In this document: piece by piece, positions 6,945 to 21,073 of the stretch
How the letters are laid out: each line of letters starts with the position of its first letter
Position numbering within the stretch: position 1 is the stretch's first letter
Source: Oligoflexia bacterium
Lineage (GTDB): Bacteria; Bdellovibrionota_C; UBA2361; JBGSMV01
Length of the DNA: 50,262 bases
Direction of reading: 5' to 3'
Assembly (NCBI GenBank): GCA_019694515.1
Contig: JAIBBU010000022.1
Coordinates: forward strand, 1 to 50,262
The notes under the pieces: model-generated
The model's input: only the letters and a program-made list of their open reading frames with translations
Told to the model about the DNA's origin: nothing
Databases searched by the model: none
Translations under genes and position numbers: made by a program

Positions 6945-7649
6945 ATGGCGACGCGTAAAGAAGGCAAGAGAATTCGAAATTTGCGTACCAAGTACGATGG
7001 CATGCAGCTTTTTCCGCTGGGAGAAGCCTGCAAAATTGTGGCTAGCACCGCTTCCACTAAGTTTGATGAGACCATCGACCTTTCAATCCGTTTGGGCGTC
7101 GATGCGCGCAAAGCCGAGCAGAACGTCCGCGGCAGCGTGCCGCTTCCGCATGGGCTTGGAAAATCGATTCGCGTAGCAGTTTTCGCTAAAGGCGACAAAG
7201 CTAAGGAAGCTGAGGGTGCGGGCGCTGACTTTGTCGGTGCCGAAGACCTGGTAGAGAAGGTCAAAGGCGGCTTCATGGATTTCGATAGCGTCATTGCAAC
7301 GCCCGATATGATGGGCCAAATCGGAAAGATCGGTAAGATTCTTGGACCCAAGGGGCTGATGCCCTCACCTAAAATCGGCACTGTGACTGCCGACGTCGGT
7401 GCGGCAGTGAAGGCCGTTAAAGCCGGGCGCGCTGAATATCGTGTCGAGAAGGCCGGCATCGTGCATGTCGCCGCGGGCAAGGCTTCCTTCGGTGCCGAGA
7501 AGATTCAGGAAAACGTAAATGCGATCATGCATGCGATCGTCAAAGCCAAGCCCTCCACCAGCAAGGGTATTTATTTGAAGTCAGCAACGCTGAGTCTGAC
7601 GATGGGTCCTGGAGTCAAAGTCGATCTGAGCGAATTTAGATCGGCATAA
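6945..7649 (+). CDS. rplA: 50S ribosomal protein L1
   Basis: 234 aa, usual size. L1 builds the mobile stalk that guides E-site tRNA out and in many bacteria represses its own L11-L1 mRNA. Family signatures seen: [20 protein letters not shown] in the middle, and [11 protein letters not shown] near the C terminus. A purine-rich gaggaattcg precedes the ATG. It is followed 21 nt later by rplJ, leaving little room for a separate L10 leader of the E. coli kind. Confidence 0.98.
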   Translation: MATRKEGKRIRNLRTKYDGMQLFPLGEACKIVASTASTKFDETIDLSIRLGVDARKAEQNVRGSVPLPHGLGKSIRVAVFAKGDKAKEAEGAGADFVGAEDLVEKVKGGFMDFDSVIATPDMMGQIGKIGKILGPKGLMPSPKIGTVTADVGAAVKAVKAGRAEYRVEKAGIVHVAAGKASFGAEKIQENVNAIMHAIVKAKPSTSKGIYLKSATLSLTMGPGVKVDLSEFRSA

Positions 7650-7670
7650 GTTTTAGAAGCGGAGTCTCAC

Positions 7671-8216
7671 ATGGAAAGAGCCGAGAAACAGGCTGAAGTA
7701 GAATTGTTAACCGAACGCTTTAGCAAAGCGGAAATTGCGATCTGCGCGGACTACCGCGGATTGACAGTTTTGCAGGTAACCAAACTTAGAAAGCAGCTTT
7801 TTAACGCCGGTTTTTCAGCGCGCGTTTCGAAGAACACCCTTTTTCGGCTGGCTGCAAATAAAGCGCTAGAGGGCGCCCCCAGTGACCAGCTCGAGAAATT
7901 GAGCGGCAACTTGGTTGGCCCCAGCATGGTGATCTTTTCGGATAGTGATCCGGTGGGCCCGGCTAAGATTGCGGCGGAGTTCTCCAAGGAAAACGAAAAG
8001 TTTCAGATTAAAGGTGCTTGGTTTGAGGGCAAGTTCGTGGATGCCTCGGGTGTTAAAGCGCTTTCGACCATGCCCAGCAAAGAAGAAACCCTGTCCAAGC
8101 TGCTGGCGCTTCTCAACACTCCGGCAACTCAGTTGCTGCGTGTGATGAAGGCTCCGGGCGAGCAGTTTGCCCGCTTGCTTGGTGCTTACAAGGATAAGCT
8201 CGAGAAGGGCAGCTAA
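7671..8216 (+). CDS. rplJ: 50S ribosomal protein L10
   Basis: 181 aa. L10 anchors the L7/L12 dimers to the ribosomal stalk. The N-terminal rRNA-binding domain carries YRGLTVLQVTKLRKQL and the SKNTLFRLA segment. The Lys/Leu-rich C-terminal helix that binds L12 dimers ends in LLGAYKDKLEK. gcggag lies upstream of the ATG. It is followed by rplL after a T-rich 47-nt spacer. Confidence 0.97.
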   Translation: MERAEKQAEVELLTERFSKAEIAICADYRGLTVLQVTKLRKQLFNAGFSARVSKNTLFRLAANKALEGAPSDQLEKLSGNLVGPSMVIFSDSDPVGPAKIAAEFSKENEKFQIKGAWFEGKFVDASGVKALSTMPSKEETLSKLLALLNTPATQLLRVMKAPGEQFARLLGAYKDKLEKGS

Positions 8217-8263
8217 AGTATTTTTGATTTGGTTTTTAATTTTTTTAAACGTAGGAGTAGAAA
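8217..8263 (+). promoter_or_regulatory. U-rich leader and ribosome binding site of rplL
   Basis: The spacer is almost free of C, contains runs of T (ttttt, ttttt, ttttttt), and ends with gtaggag about 9 nt before the rplL ATG. U-rich tracts upstream of a good Shine-Dalgarno act as S1-dependent translation enhancers in Gram-negative bacteria. L12 is needed at four or more copies per ribosome, so a boosted start here makes sense. The enhancer role is inferred. Confidence 0.5.
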
Positions 8264-8659
8264 ATGAGTGAATCGATTCCAACGACGGATCAGGTCGTAG
8301 AGTTCATCAAGAAGATGTCTCTTATGGATGCCGCTAATCTTGTGAAGAGATTAGAGGAAGAGCTTGGCGTGAGCGCAGCTGCTCCCGTGGCCATGATGGC
8401 TGCTGGCGGTGCTGCTGCCGGTGCTGGCGCTGCCGCGGCTGAAGAAAAGACTGAGTTCACGATCGTGCTTGAGAACGCCGGAAGTGACCGTGTTAAGGTC
8501 ATCAAGGTCGTGCGCGAAATCACGGGACTCGGACTGAAAGAGGCCAAGGACCTGGTAGATGCTGCCCCCAAACCCCTGAAAGAGGGTGTTGCCAAGGCCG
8601 AAGCTGAGGACTTCAAGAAGAAGCTTGAAGAAGCCGGCGCTAAGGCCAGCCTTAAGTAG
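8264..8659 (+). CDS. rplL: 50S ribosomal protein L7/L12
   Basis: 131 aa, slightly longer than the usual ~120-125. This stalk protein recruits EF-Tu, EF-G and other GTPases. It has an N-terminal dimerisation domain (about 1-40), an Ala/Gly hinge (about 40-62), and the C-terminal factor-binding domain with [20 protein letters not shown] and [20 protein letters not shown]. Its distinct upstream translation signal and the attenuator-like structures after it suit differential expression from rpoBC. Confidence 0.98.
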   Translation: MSESIPTTDQVVEFIKKMSLMDAANLVKRLEEELGVSAAAPVAMMAAGGAAAGAGAAAAEEKTEFTIVLENAGSDRVKVIKVVREITGLGLKEAKDLVDAAPKPLKEGVAKAEAEDFKKKLEEAGAKASLK

Positions 8660-8684
8660 TCATTAAAGCCCTGGCTTTTTTGAC

Positions 8685-8762
8685 TGAGCCGAAAGGCTCA
8701 ATTTTAAGGCACTCTGGCGCCAAGCTGGGCGTCGCTCGAATTGTCGGGCGACCCTGCTTGGC
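8685..8762 (+). terminator. Attenuator-like structures between rplL and rpoB
   Basis: A tgagcc-gaaa-ggctca hairpin (8685-8700) with a GAAA tetraloop is followed by atttt, resembling a weak rho-independent terminator. Just downstream gccaagc (8719-8725) pairs with gcttggc (8756-8762) around an inner gtcg/cgac stem. In E. coli the same interval holds a partial terminator and RNase III site that lower rpoBC relative to rplJL; a parallel role here is inferred. Confidence 0.5.
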
Positions 8763-8784
8763 CAAACTGGCGTTCTGGCAAGTC

Positions 8785-8814
8785 TTGTCAGTTCACCGAT
8801 CGGGTGCATATAAT
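8785..8814 (+). promoter_or_regulatory. Strong sigma-70-like promoter for rpoBC
   Basis: TTGTCA (8785-8790) and TATAAT (8809-8814) are separated by 18 bp: five of six and six of six matches to consensus. Transcription would start near 8821, giving a leader of about 175 nt before rpoB. This is the best promoter match I see in the window and would let rpoBC be expressed apart from the ribosomal genes. Confidence 0.7.
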
Positions 8815-8820
8815 CGACCT

Positions 8821-8995
8821 TTGGTAGCGGCGCATTGAACTCTTTGGCACAAGTCGGCTTTGTTTATTTACAAAGCGTTTTTTTAACAACAAGAGCGAAG
8901 ATCTCTGTCGGATAACCGAGCCGGTACACACTAGTGTGCGTGGCCCCCGGTTCATCTAACTAGAGCTCTCTCTTTTTTCAGGCATTGCTCGAGTT
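8821..8995 (+). other. rpoB leader region
   Basis: Untranslated stretch between the predicted start site and rpoB. It contains a T run (gttttttt) near 8878, then aaccg (about 8915) that can pair with cggtt (about 8948) around cacactagtgtg, and finally a pyrimidine-rich gagctctctctttttt about 20-35 nt before the ATG. The hairpin followed by the T-rich tract could attenuate transcription. rpoB itself has only a weak ribosome binding site (agg about 15 nt upstream). Confidence 0.35.
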
Positions 8996-11900
8996 ATGTC
9001 CTCAAAAATCAAAACTAACCTGCGTGTAAGAAGAAGCTACTCCAAGATTAAGGAAGTGGCCGAGATTCCTGATTTGATCGCAATTCAGAAACTCTCCTAC
9101 GAAAGATTCTTGCAGGCCAACATCGAGCCCGACAAGCGCCAAGATATCGGCATGCAAAAGGTCTTCAAGTCGGTTTTCCCGATCAAAGACTACAACAACA
9201 CCGCTTCGCTGGAGTTCGTCTCTTATGCGCTTGGCACTCCCAAGTACGACGTCGAAGAATGCCGCGATCGTGGCATGACCTGGGCCGCTCCGCTGCGTGT
9301 CACCATTCAGTTAGTGCTTTGGGATGTTGATCCCGAGTCCGGACAGCGCAATCTCAATGCCCTCAAAGAAGATGTGGTGTATTTCGGCGAAATCCCGCTC
9401 ATGACCGAGCGCGGAACCTTTATGGTAAACGGCACGGAACGCGTGATCGTCAGCCAGCTGCACCGCTCGCCGGGCGTATTTTTCGGACATGACGACGGTA
9501 AGAGCCACGTCTCCGGGAAGCTCCTTTACAGTGCGCGCGTTATTCCCTATCGCGGGTCTTGGATCGATCTCGAGTTCGATATCAAAGATATTCTGCACGT
9601 GCGCATTGATCGGCGTCGCAAGCTGAACTGCACCGTTTTGCTCAGAGCGCTGGGCATGTCATCCGATGAAATTCTCTCCTATTACTACAAATGCGATACG
9701 ATTAATTTCGGCAAACGCGGCATCGTAACGAAGGATTTTCTGCCTGATCAGCTGGAAGGTGAAAAGGCTTACCGCGAGATCAAAGAAGGCGGCAAGGTTC
9801 TGGTTAAGCAGGGTGGAAAATTCAACCGCGCTGTGATCCGCCGCATGAAAGAGGCAGGGGTCAAGGAGATCGAGATCGAGCCTGATTCTCTGGTCGGCAA
9901 ACTGGCCTACGATTCGATCATCGAAGCGGCTGAGAAGGTCGCCCATCCTAAGAGCGGGGAAGTGATTGCTGAGGCTGGTGAAATTTTCATCGGCTGGGAT
10001 GTCATCAAAGATCGTCTGGTCAATGTCGTTGAGAAGCTGGATGAGAAGGGTGCCCGCGAAGTCTGCTCCAAGCTCAAGTTCGTAATTCGTGCGGGCGAAC
10101 AATTCACCGCTGACTCGCTCAACGCCAAAGGCGAAGTAGTCGAGCAGGGGACGCTTGCGGCGATCAAGGCCAAGAAGGTTACGACGCTGCGCGCCCTCTA
10201 CATGGATGAACATCACATCGGAGAATCGCTCTGGAAGACGCTCAAGACCGACAAGATGTCGCCCGAAGGCGAAGATATGTACGCCTATTTAACCAATGTG
10301 GCGCATATCGAAAGCTTGATCGAAATCTATCGCCGTATTCGTCCGGGAGATCCACCGCGTCCTGAAACTGCGGCTGCGACCTTCAAGAATCTATTCTTTA
10401 ATCCCGATCGTTACGATCTATCGGACATCGGACGCTACAAGATCAACCATAAGCTCTATATCTCGCAGGGCAAAGAAGCCCCGGCGCTGGACCAGGGCAT
10501 TCTTAATGCGGACGATATTAAGGAGACCGTCAGATACCTGTTGGAACTCCGTAACTCGACCGACCCGGTTAAGTATTCCATCGATGATATCGATCATCTC
10601 GGCAACCGCCGTGTGCGTGCTGTCGGTGAGTTGATGGAAAATCAATATCGCATCGGCTTGGTGCGTATGGAGCGCGCTGTCAAAGAGCGTATGGGCATGC
10701 AGGACGTTGATACGTTGGTGCCGCAAGATCTGATTAACTATAAGCCCGTAGCTGCCGTGGTGAAGGAGTTCTTCGGCTCCTCGCAGCTTTCGCAGTTTAT
10801 GGACCAGGTCAATCCGCTTTCGGAAATTACCCATAAGCGCCGCCTTTCAGCTTTGGGACCCGGAGGGTTGACCAGAGATCGCGCTGGATTTGAGGTGCGC
10901 GACGTGAATCCGACCCACTACGGACGGATCTGTCCGATTGAGACGCCGGAAGGACCGAATATCGGTCTCATCTCGTCGCTGGCAACCTATGCGCGCGTGA
11001 ATGAATTCGGCTTTTTGGAAACCCCCTACCGGGTTGTGGAAGGTAATGGTGCTCTGAGCGACGACATTGTTTACCTGTCTGCGCTGGAAGAGGAACGCGA
11101 GACTATTTCACCTGCCGGAAAAGCGATCGGTTCTGCCGACCGGCTGCCGGATTCGCTGTTACCTGCCAGAAAGAACGGCGAGTACATTTTGGCCGGCAAG
11201 ACCGATGTCACCAAGGTTGATGTTAGCCCCAAGCAGATCGTCAGTGTGGCGGCAGCGTTGATCCCATTCCTTGAGAATGACGACGCTAACCGCGCCTTGA
11301 TGGGTTCCAACATGCAGCGCCAGGCTGTGCCGTGCTTGCGCACCCAGGCGCCATTAGTGGGCACCGGCATGGAGCGCATTGTAGCGCGCGATTCCGGGGC
11401 CGGCACGCAGGCTAAACGCTCCGGCAAGATCGTTTCGGTCGATGCCGAACGTATCGTGGTACGCGCCGATAAGACCACCGATGACGCGCTGGATACCGGC
11501 GTCGACATTTATAATATGGTTAAGTATCGCCGCTCTAACCAGGATACCTGCATTAACCAGCGGCCGATTGTGCGGCCCGGTGAGAAGGTCGGAAACGGCG
11601 AAATCATAGCCGATGGTCCGAGCACTGAAATGGCCGAGCTAGCGCTGGGTCAGAATGTGCTCGTGGCTTTCATGCCTTGGAACGGCTACAACTTCGAAGA
11701 TTCGATCCTGATCAATGAAAACTTGGTCAAAGATGACATCTTCACCTCAATCCATATTCAGGAATTTGAGTGTGTCGCCCGTGATACCAAGCTAGGCAAG
11801 GAAGAAATTACCCGCGATATTCCGAACGTCGGTGAGGAAGCGCTCAAGAACCTGGATGAATCTGGAATTATTCGGATCGGTGCGGAAGTGAAGCCGGGCG

Positions 11901-13468
11901 ACATCTTGGTCGGTAAGATTACCCCTAAGAGTGAAACCCAGCTTAGCCCGGAAGAGAAACTGCTGCGCGCAATCTTCGGTGAAAAGGCCGGTGAGGTGCG
12001 TGATACGAGCTTGCGGGTCCCTCCCGGAGTCGAAGGCACCGTAATTTCGGCGCAGGTCTTCTCACGTAAGGGCACCGATAAAGATGAGCGTACCTTAGAG
12101 ATTGAGAAGCGCGAGATCGCCCGAGTAGAGCAGGACCAGCGTGATGAAATTAACATCATCCGTGACGCCGCTTTGAAGGAGATTCGCGAACTGTTGAATG
12201 GCCGCGAAACAAATGCACGTTTGGTCGATGATAAGCGCAATCAGTTGATCGCCAAGGGCACCATTCTGAATGATGAAGTAATCGGCTCAGTGCCGTTTGA
12301 GTATCTGCGTGATCTGCAGATCGGCGACGAGCGCATTCAGGAGACGATTAACAAGATCGTGGTGCGGACTGGGCAGCTGATTAACAACAAGCGTGCTGTG
12401 CTGCAGGAAAAGATCAAGAAGATCAAGGAAGGAGACGAACTTGCTCCGGGCGTGATCAAGATGGTCAAAACCTTCATTGCAACGCGCCGCAAGATTCAGG
12501 TTGGCGATAAGTTAGCCGGCCGCCACGGCAATAAAGGCGTACTTTCCCGAGTAGTGCCGACCGAAGATATGCCGTATCTAGCCGACGGAACTCCGGTGGA
12601 TGTCGTTTTGAATCCGCTGGGTGTGCCATCACGCATGAACGTGGGACAGATTCTCGAAACCCACCTAGGTTGGGCTTGTTACTCGATCGGCCGCAAGGCG
12701 CACGATTTGCTCGATCAGATTATTGATCCGGTGACGGGCGTGCTGCGTCCTGAAGCCGAAGGCGAGCTGCGCCGCAAGGTGCTGGTCGACCTGCGCGAGC
12801 TGATGCTGGGTGCATTGACAGAAGAATCGGGGGTCTCATTATCGAAACTCTCGGATGAAGACGTGATTCGCTTCGCACAGAAGATTCTGAAGGGCGTGCA
12901 CGTTTCGACTCCGGTTTTCGATGCTGCGACAGAAGATGAAATTCGCTCAATGTTGTCGTTCGCTGGATGTGATTCGAGCGGACAGGTGGTATTGCACGAC
13001 GGCCGCACCGGCGATCCGTTTAAAGAGCGCGTCACGGTCGGGGTGATGTACATGCTCAAACTCGATCACTTGGTCGATGATAAGATTCATGCCCGTTCAA
13101 TCGGCCCTTATTCGCTGGTTACCCAGCAGCCCTTGGGTGGTAAGGCGCAGTTCGGTGGTCAGAGACTTGGAGAAATGGAGGTTTGGGCGCTGGAAGCTTA
13201 CGGCGCGGCCTACACGCTGCAGGAATTTCTGACTGTGAAGTCCGATGATGTGGCCGGACGTACCCGCATGTACGAGTCGATCGTGAAAGGTGAGCACGTA
13301 CTTGAACCGGGATTGCCGGAATCTTTCAACGTCATGATGAAAGAGCTGCAATCCTTGGGGCTGGATGTCGAATTGATTGAGGATCGTTCGGCTGAAGAGG
13401 AGCTCTCGGATAGTGCTTTGGTAGAGTCGGTAGCGGCGGCTAACGGCGAAAAGATAATGGGGGCCTAA
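8996..13468 (+). CDS. rpoB: DNA-directed RNA polymerase beta subunit
   Basis: Beta forms one pincer and much of the active site of RNA polymerase. It is 1490 aa, longer than E. coli beta (1342); His613 aligns with E. coli His526, so about 87 extra residues lie N-terminal to the rifampicin region, mostly in the lobe insertion (~270-430). The rifampicin pocket reads [20 protein letters not shown] with Asp, His and Ser at the 516, 526 and 531 equivalents, so no classical resistance change; Asn518 is replaced by Val. Other signatures: [43 protein letters not shown], and the C-terminal [20 protein letters not shown]. rpoC follows after 80 nt. Confidence 0.99.
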   Translation: MSSKIKTNLRVRRSYSKIKEVAEIPDLIAIQKLSYERFLQANIEPDKRQDIGMQKVFKSVFPIKDYNNTASLEFVSYALGTPKYDVEECRDRGMTWAAPLRVTIQLVLWDVDPESGQRNLNALKEDVVYFGEIPLMTERGTFMVNGTERVIVSQLHRSPGVFFGHDDGKSHVSGKLLYSARVIPYRGSWIDLEFDIKDILHVRIDRRRKLNCTVLLRALGMSSDEILSYYYKCDTINFGKRGIVTKDFLPDQLEGEKAYREIKEGGKVLVKQGGKFNRAVIRRMKEAGVKEIEIEPDSLVGKLAYDSIIEAAEKVAHPKSGEVIAEAGEIFIGWDVIKDRLVNVVEKLDEKGAREVCSKLKFVIRAGEQFTADSLNAKGEVVEQGTLAAIKAKKVTTLRALYMDEHHIGESLWKTLKTDKMSPEGEDMYAYLTNVAHIESLIEIYRRIRPGDPPRPETAAATFKNLFFNPDRYDLSDIGRYKINHKLYISQGKEAPALDQGILNADDIKETVRYLLELRNSTDPVKYSIDDIDHLGNRRVRAVGELMENQYRIGLVRMERAVKERMGMQDVDTLVPQDLINYKPVAAVVKEFFGSSQLSQFMDQVNPLSEITHKRRLSALGPGGLTRDRAGFEVRDVNPTHYGRICPIETPEGPNIGLISSLATYARVNEFGFLETPYRVVEGNGALSDDIVYLSALEEERETISPAGKAIGSADRLPDSLLPARKNGEYILAGKTDVTKVDVSPKQIVSVAAALIPFLENDDANRALMGSNMQRQAVPCLRTQAPLVGTGMERIVARDSGAGTQAKRSGKIVSVDAERIVVRADKTTDDALDTGVDIYNMVKYRRSNQDTCINQRPIVRPGEKVGNGEIIADGPSTEMAELALGQNVLVAFMPWNGYNFEDSILINENLVKDDIFTSIHIQEFECVARDTKLGKEEITRDIPNVGEEALKNLDESGIIRIGAEVKPGDILVGKITPKSETQLSPEEKLLRAIFGEKAGEVRDTSLRVPPGVEGTVISAQVFSRKGTDKDERTLEIEKREIARVEQDQRDEINIIRDAALKEIRELLNGRETNARLVDDKRNQLIAKGTILNDEVIGSVPFEYLRDLQIGDERIQETINKIVVRTGQLINNKRAVLQEKIKKIKEGDELAPGVIKMVKTFIATRRKIQVGDKLAGRHGNKGVLSRVVPTEDMPYLADGTPVDVVLNPLGVPSRMNVGQILETHLGWACYSIGRKAHDLLDQIIDPVTGVLRPEAEGELRRKVLVDLRELMLGALTEESGVSLSKLSDEDVIRFAQKILKGVHVSTPVFDAATEDEIRSMLSFAGCDSSGQVVLHDGRTGDPFKERVTVGVMYMLKLDHLVDDKIHARSIGPYSLVTQQPLGGKAQFGGQRLGEMEVWALEAYGAAYTLQEFLTVKSDDVAGRTRMYESIVKGEHVLEPGLPESFNVMMKELQSLGLDVELIEDRSAEEELSDSALVESVAAANGEKIMGA

Positions 13469-13480
13469 GGCCTGCCGTAC

Positions 13481-13510
13481 GCACCCGCCGCGGCATAACG
13501 CGGCGGGTGC
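13481..13510 (+). terminator. GC-rich hairpin between rpoB and rpoC
   Basis: gcacccgccgcg (13481-13492) and cgcggcgggtgc (13499-13510) form a perfect 12-bp stem with a six-base loop, followed by ttgatttt. The weak U-tract suggests an RNA-stability or processing stem, or a partial terminator, rather than a full stop, because rpoC follows 38 nt later with no clear promoter. Confidence 0.6.
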
Positions 13511-13548
13511 TTGATTTTGAGACACCGGTCTTTAGTTAGGGGAACATA

Positions 13549-17676
<4,128 letters not shown>

Positions 17677-17719
17677 CGCTTAGGGCGTCGAAGTTCCACG
17701 CTGGACGTATTTCAGATCT

Positions 17720-17742
17720 CCCGGCGCGTTGTACGCGCCGGG
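17720..17742 (+). terminator. Terminator-like hairpin after rpoC
   Basis: cccggcgcg (17720-17728) and cgcgccggg (17734-17742) form a perfect 9-bp GC-rich stem with loop ttgta, followed by atttaacctgcctttatt. The U-tract is imperfect. It lies between two convergent genes and could act on both strands. Confidence 0.6.
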
Positions 17743-17769
17743 ATTTAACCTGCCTTTATTCTTGTAGTG

Positions 17770-18219
17770 TCAGTGACAGGCCCAGATGCGAGCGATTGCT
17801 TGGGCTGACTTGTGCATCGACGCCCGCGCCACGATTTGTGATGTCTCAATCGTAGTAGACACGACCGTGGCCCCCGTGAGGCCCAGGTATTCCCGATCCA
17901 GAACTTGATCTAAGAACCGCCCCGTTCTTGGGCTAATGCCGCGGCGCGGCCCTGCGCCTAAGGTATCATTGATATAGTTGATGATTGCTTGGAACTCATT
18001 CTCCAGGGCCAGGCGCTGGTTTACCGAAAAAACTCCCGAAGCTGACTGCCAAGCGACATTTTCAGCGCCAGCGAGCAGCGTTGTGGACTGTTTAAACAAT
18101 TCTGTAACCTCAGCGCTGTCCCTTCTCGAGTAGCCATCTCCGCACGGAGTTGCGCTGGCCGAAGTAACGAAGCCAAGCCCCAGCAGGACAAAATAGCAAA
18201 GGATGATTCTGCGATTCAT
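17770..18219 (-). CDS. Secreted hypothetical protein
   Basis: 149 aa. The ATG (18219) has ggaga about 9 nt upstream on the minus strand and begins a signal peptide (MNRRIILCYFVLLGLGFVTS, cleavage probably after ASA near residue 23). The mature part is short, with one Cys just after cleavage and one near the C terminus (IWACH) that may form a disulfide. I recognise no family. It starts a minus-strand block that separates rpoC from the str operon, and is convergent with rpoC. Confidence 0.6.
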   Translation of the reverse strand: MNRRIILCYFVLLGLGFVTSASATPCGDGYSRRDSAEVTELFKQSTTLLAGAENVAWQSASGVFSVNQRLALENEFQAIINYINDTLGAGPRRGISPRTGRFLDQVLDREYLGLTGATVVSTTIETSQIVARASMHKSAQAIARIWACH

Positions 18220-18387
18220 AAATAATCTCCATAGGAATAGACGCCCCTTTTGATGTTGTGGGCAGGCGTGCGGCGCGCAGGAGGGGCAAGATATTCATAA
18301 AATACGAAAATTTCTGATGTCTTGGTGTGCACCTAACGCCGCACCTTAACAACACGCAATCGAAGCGTTAGATACAAAGTTTTATTT

Positions 18388-20346
18388 CTACTTCTTGCTC
18401 GTCGCTGCTGCTGCGAGTTCGCCCGGTGCCGCCGGGGGCGTGCGGTCGTGAATGGCGCTCGGTTCAATTAGGAACAGTGCATCTGCGCCCGCGACTGTAA
18501 TAGCGTTGTTAGTGCTTCCATCATTCACCGTGCTATCGGCAGTACCTAAGATTTTCGTATAGGGGTGCTCCAATACAACGGTTTTGGCGGAGACATCGGG
18601 ATTCACCAGTACGATTCCATTTTGGAAGTCTCGCCGGTAAACCGAATTCACTCCCTGTGCGAATTGAATATCGTCGAGTTGGAAAGAGCCGGTACCAATA
18701 TTTCCGAACTCCAGCCGCAAAGTAGCCTGGCCGCTTCGGGAGGGGGTGATGACGACCTGATACCTGCGCCAGGTTGTGTCCATCGTAAGTAGCGCCGAAC
18801 CAAAATCGGGACTGCCGCCCAGTACGATTCCAATCGTGCGCGGAGAAGACGCTTTAGCCCATAAAGTTGCCGAATAAACGACGCCGCTGCTTACATTCAA
18901 TAACGCCGAATTGGAAAGCGCTGCGTGCCAGCCGCTGGTACCCGCCTGAGTGATCTCGAGCCGTATATTGGCACTGCCTTGAGGGGCCGCACCTTCTTCG
19001 CGCAGCATACTGCCTGCGGCGGGGGACCATGCACGGAAGGTCCAGCCCGAGGTGTCGGAATCCAAAGTACTGTTGATGAGGCGATTCGGGTCTGATGGCG
19101 GGGAAACCATCTGGTAGTAGGTGCTAGTGGCCCGGCCCAACCAGCCGGTGTGGCGCCTCTGCCTGCTAGCCCTTCCGGTCTCTAAGTCCACTGCATATTC
19201 GTCGTACCACCAGTTGTAATAGGGCACATCCCAGGCATAAGCGGCGCTGTCCCCAAATACGCCAAAGCCGGTGGCCAGCGCAGCCGATCCCAATCCCAAG
19301 CGGGCTTTGCGCGTGTTAGTAGTGGAGTAGGGAATGTTGGCGCCGACTGCCGCCGAAAAAAGAAAATTGTAACGCGGGGCTCTAAAATTCTGCTCATAGT
19401 TTAGGTATCCCCCCGCCGGCATTCCAAAGATATTGGTCTCCCAGGTGCCGCCGTTTTGATAGGGGAAGTTCTCGGACATCCAGCCATTATAAGTCGAGTA
19501 CTGGGTACCCAAGGCGCAATTTCCGACGATCGGAAAAGAGGCATTTGGTATGCGGCTCCTGAGGCGCGCACCCAAGGCGTGCTGGCCAGCAGTCCAGCCC
19601 TGGAAGAATGCGGTGCGATTTACTGGGTCCGCGTTATTCGCCCCATATCCGGCACGCGCATAGTCATATCGCATCCCCGAAGTTTCCTGCCACGAAATGT
19701 CTTCGCACATTACGTCGAAAAAAATACCGTTCCAGCCAACAGGGGAACTATACACCTGCTCGTATATTAGATCTGCGATCGCTTCCGCTACGGGATAGGA
19801 ATAGGTTGAGTCGGGATTTTGTATGCGCTTAGCCAGATTAACATTGGAGGTTGCGGGTGCGCCACTTTGCGTCCACAAGAAACCGTTGCCCGAGCTCCAG
19901 TCGCATGCGGCGTAATCTCCACTGCCGCCGCCGGCCAGGCTTACGCGCCGCCAATAATCGCGGTAGTAGGTAATCCCTGCGGGGTAGCTCGGATTACACC
20001 AAGCTACATGTCCCACCACATAAGCAAAGATCTTGAGAACCGGATTTATAGCGCGCAGGGCAGGCACGATATCCCGTCTAGCATCGGTGAGTGGGGAAGC
20101 ATTTAGAATTGCAAGGTCGTATGCTGCATACTTTTGCAACACCTCGGGGATTAGCCCCCCGCTGGAAATATCGACAAACGGTTGTCCAACGCTATCGGTG
20201 GATCCATAGATTCCGAGCCGCGGGTAACTTTCGTCCTGGGCACAAGCAGGTGCGGCCGGCATCAATGGCACGGCAAGGAGCGCGACGCATAGCGTCGCGA
20301 ACAAAAAGAGAATCTGTACGCGGACTGAGGCGTGTCTCTGATTCAT
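18388..20346 (-). CDS. Secreted glycoside-hydrolase-like protein with C-terminal carbohydrate-binding-type domain
   Basis: 652 aa with an N-terminal signal peptide (cleavage about residue 36, after ACA). The next ~380 residues look like a TIM barrel of the putative glycosidase kind: LGIYGSTD near the start, LKIFAYVVGHVAW in an early strand, and WNGIFFDVMCEDISW with Asp211 at the end of a strand, where such barrels place a catalytic acid. Residues ~430-565 (LINSTLDSDTSGWTF to FQLDDIQFA) resemble a CBM4/9-like jelly roll. The Pro/Ala-rich C terminus is short. The likely role is cleavage of an extracellular polysaccharide; the substrate is unknown. No clear ribosome binding site precedes the ATG. 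Confidence 0.6.
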   Translation of the reverse strand: MNQRHASVRVQILFLFATLCVALLAVPLMPAAPACAQDESYPRLGIYGSTDSVGQPFVDISSGGLIPEVLQKYAAYDLAILNASPLTDARRDIVPALRAINPVLKIFAYVVGHVAWCNPSYPAGITYYRDYWRRVSLAGGGSGDYAACDWSSGNGFLWTQSGAPATSNVNLAKRIQNPDSTYSYPVAEAIADLIYEQVYSSPVGWNGIFFDVMCEDISWQETSGMRYDYARAGYGANNADPVNRTAFFQGWTAGQHALGARLRSRIPNASFPIVGNCALGTQYSTYNGWMSENFPYQNGGTWETNIFGMPAGGYLNYEQNFRAPRYNFLFSAAVGANIPYSTTNTRKARLGLGSAALATGFGVFGDSAAYAWDVPYYNWWYDEYAVDLETGRASRQRRHTGWLGRATSTYYQMVSPPSDPNRLINSTLDSDTSGWTFRAWSPAAGSMLREEGAAPQGSANIRLEITQAGTSGWHAALSNSALLNVSSGVVYSATLWAKASSPRTIGIVLGGSPDFGSALLTMDTTWRRYQVVITPSRSGQATLRLEFGNIGTGSFQLDDIQFAQGVNSVYRRDFQNGIVLVNPDVSAKTVVLEHPYTKILGTADSTVNDGSTNNAITVAGADALFLIEPSAIHDRTPPAAPGELAAAATSKK

Positions 20347-20559
20347 CCGATCTAAATTTGGAGGATGAAGTTACTCTTAATCTCTTATCGTCAGATCTGG
20401 GGGCTAAATGGAGGGCCGGTCGAGCTAGATTCATGCTTTTGAAGAGCTTGGAGGTGAGCGCCAGAATCGCTCGTACGGCCTATAACTCATTGAAATCTCT
20501 ATCTATTGTGAGTTTGCGAGATATGGGGAGGTCCCTCCCAGGTTGCCGCTGTGTGCCGC

Positions 20560-21015
20560 TTACCCTTGAGCATGAAGGAGTTTAGGGAGCAACCGGCAGA
20601 ACTCAGCGTCTACCTCCAGCATGCGAGTTAACGGCAGGTGGTCGAGCCTAAACCACTCCAGCGCCACCACATCGGAGCCATTTCCACCCGGATGATCAGG
20701 AAGATCAGCCTCTACGAGAAAATAGTGGCACAATAACTTTGCCCCGGGGTAATCGGGGTTGGAGTGGCTGCCGTCCGACGTGAATAGATGGCGTTGTATT
20801 GCTGCAGAGTGGCCGGTTTCTTCCCAAAACTCGCGCAGCAACCCTTGCTGCGGAGTTTCTCCCGCTTCGATTGCACCACCAGGAAAGTTAATGATTGTTC
20901 TGTCAGCGCTCTTGGTGTGGCACATCAAGACTTTCGGACCGCGAACGAGGACGGCGTAAGCACCTTCTCGAATCCTGACCGGTGAAGTTTCTTTCGGCGA
21001 AATTATTTGCCGCAC
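20560..21015 (-). CDS. NUDIX hydrolase
   Basis: 151 aa. NUDIX enzymes hydrolyse nucleoside diphosphates linked to another group. The Nudix box is complete: Gly47, Glu53, Arg61-Glu62, Glu65-Glu66 and Gly68, in GGAIEAGETPQQGLLREFWE and the next residues. The start is GTG (21015) with gagggg about 10 nt upstream on the minus strand. The substrate cannot be told from sequence; small single-domain members include MutT-like and nucleotide-sugar enzymes. It lies about 60 nt downstream of the membrane-protein pair and may be cotranscribed with it. Confidence 0.88.
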   Translation of the reverse strand: MRQIISPKETSPVRIREGAYAVLVRGPKVLMCHTKSADRTIINFPGGAIEAGETPQQGLLREFWEETGHSAAIQRHLFTSDGSHSNPDYPGAKLLCHYFLVEADLPDHPGGNGSDVVALEWFRLDHLPLTRMLEVDAEFCRLLPKLLHAQG

Positions 21016-21073
21016 AAATTAATCCCCTCATATTGATTGGCAGGATAATGCTGATCGATTTTGCGAGGCATAG

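Noticed and set aside
10772..10860. Possible rifampicin-resistance change in rpoB (Val at the Asn518 position)
   Set aside because: The main resistance residues (Asp516, His526 and Ser531 equivalents) are wild type, and one natural substitution at 518 is not enough to infer resistance.
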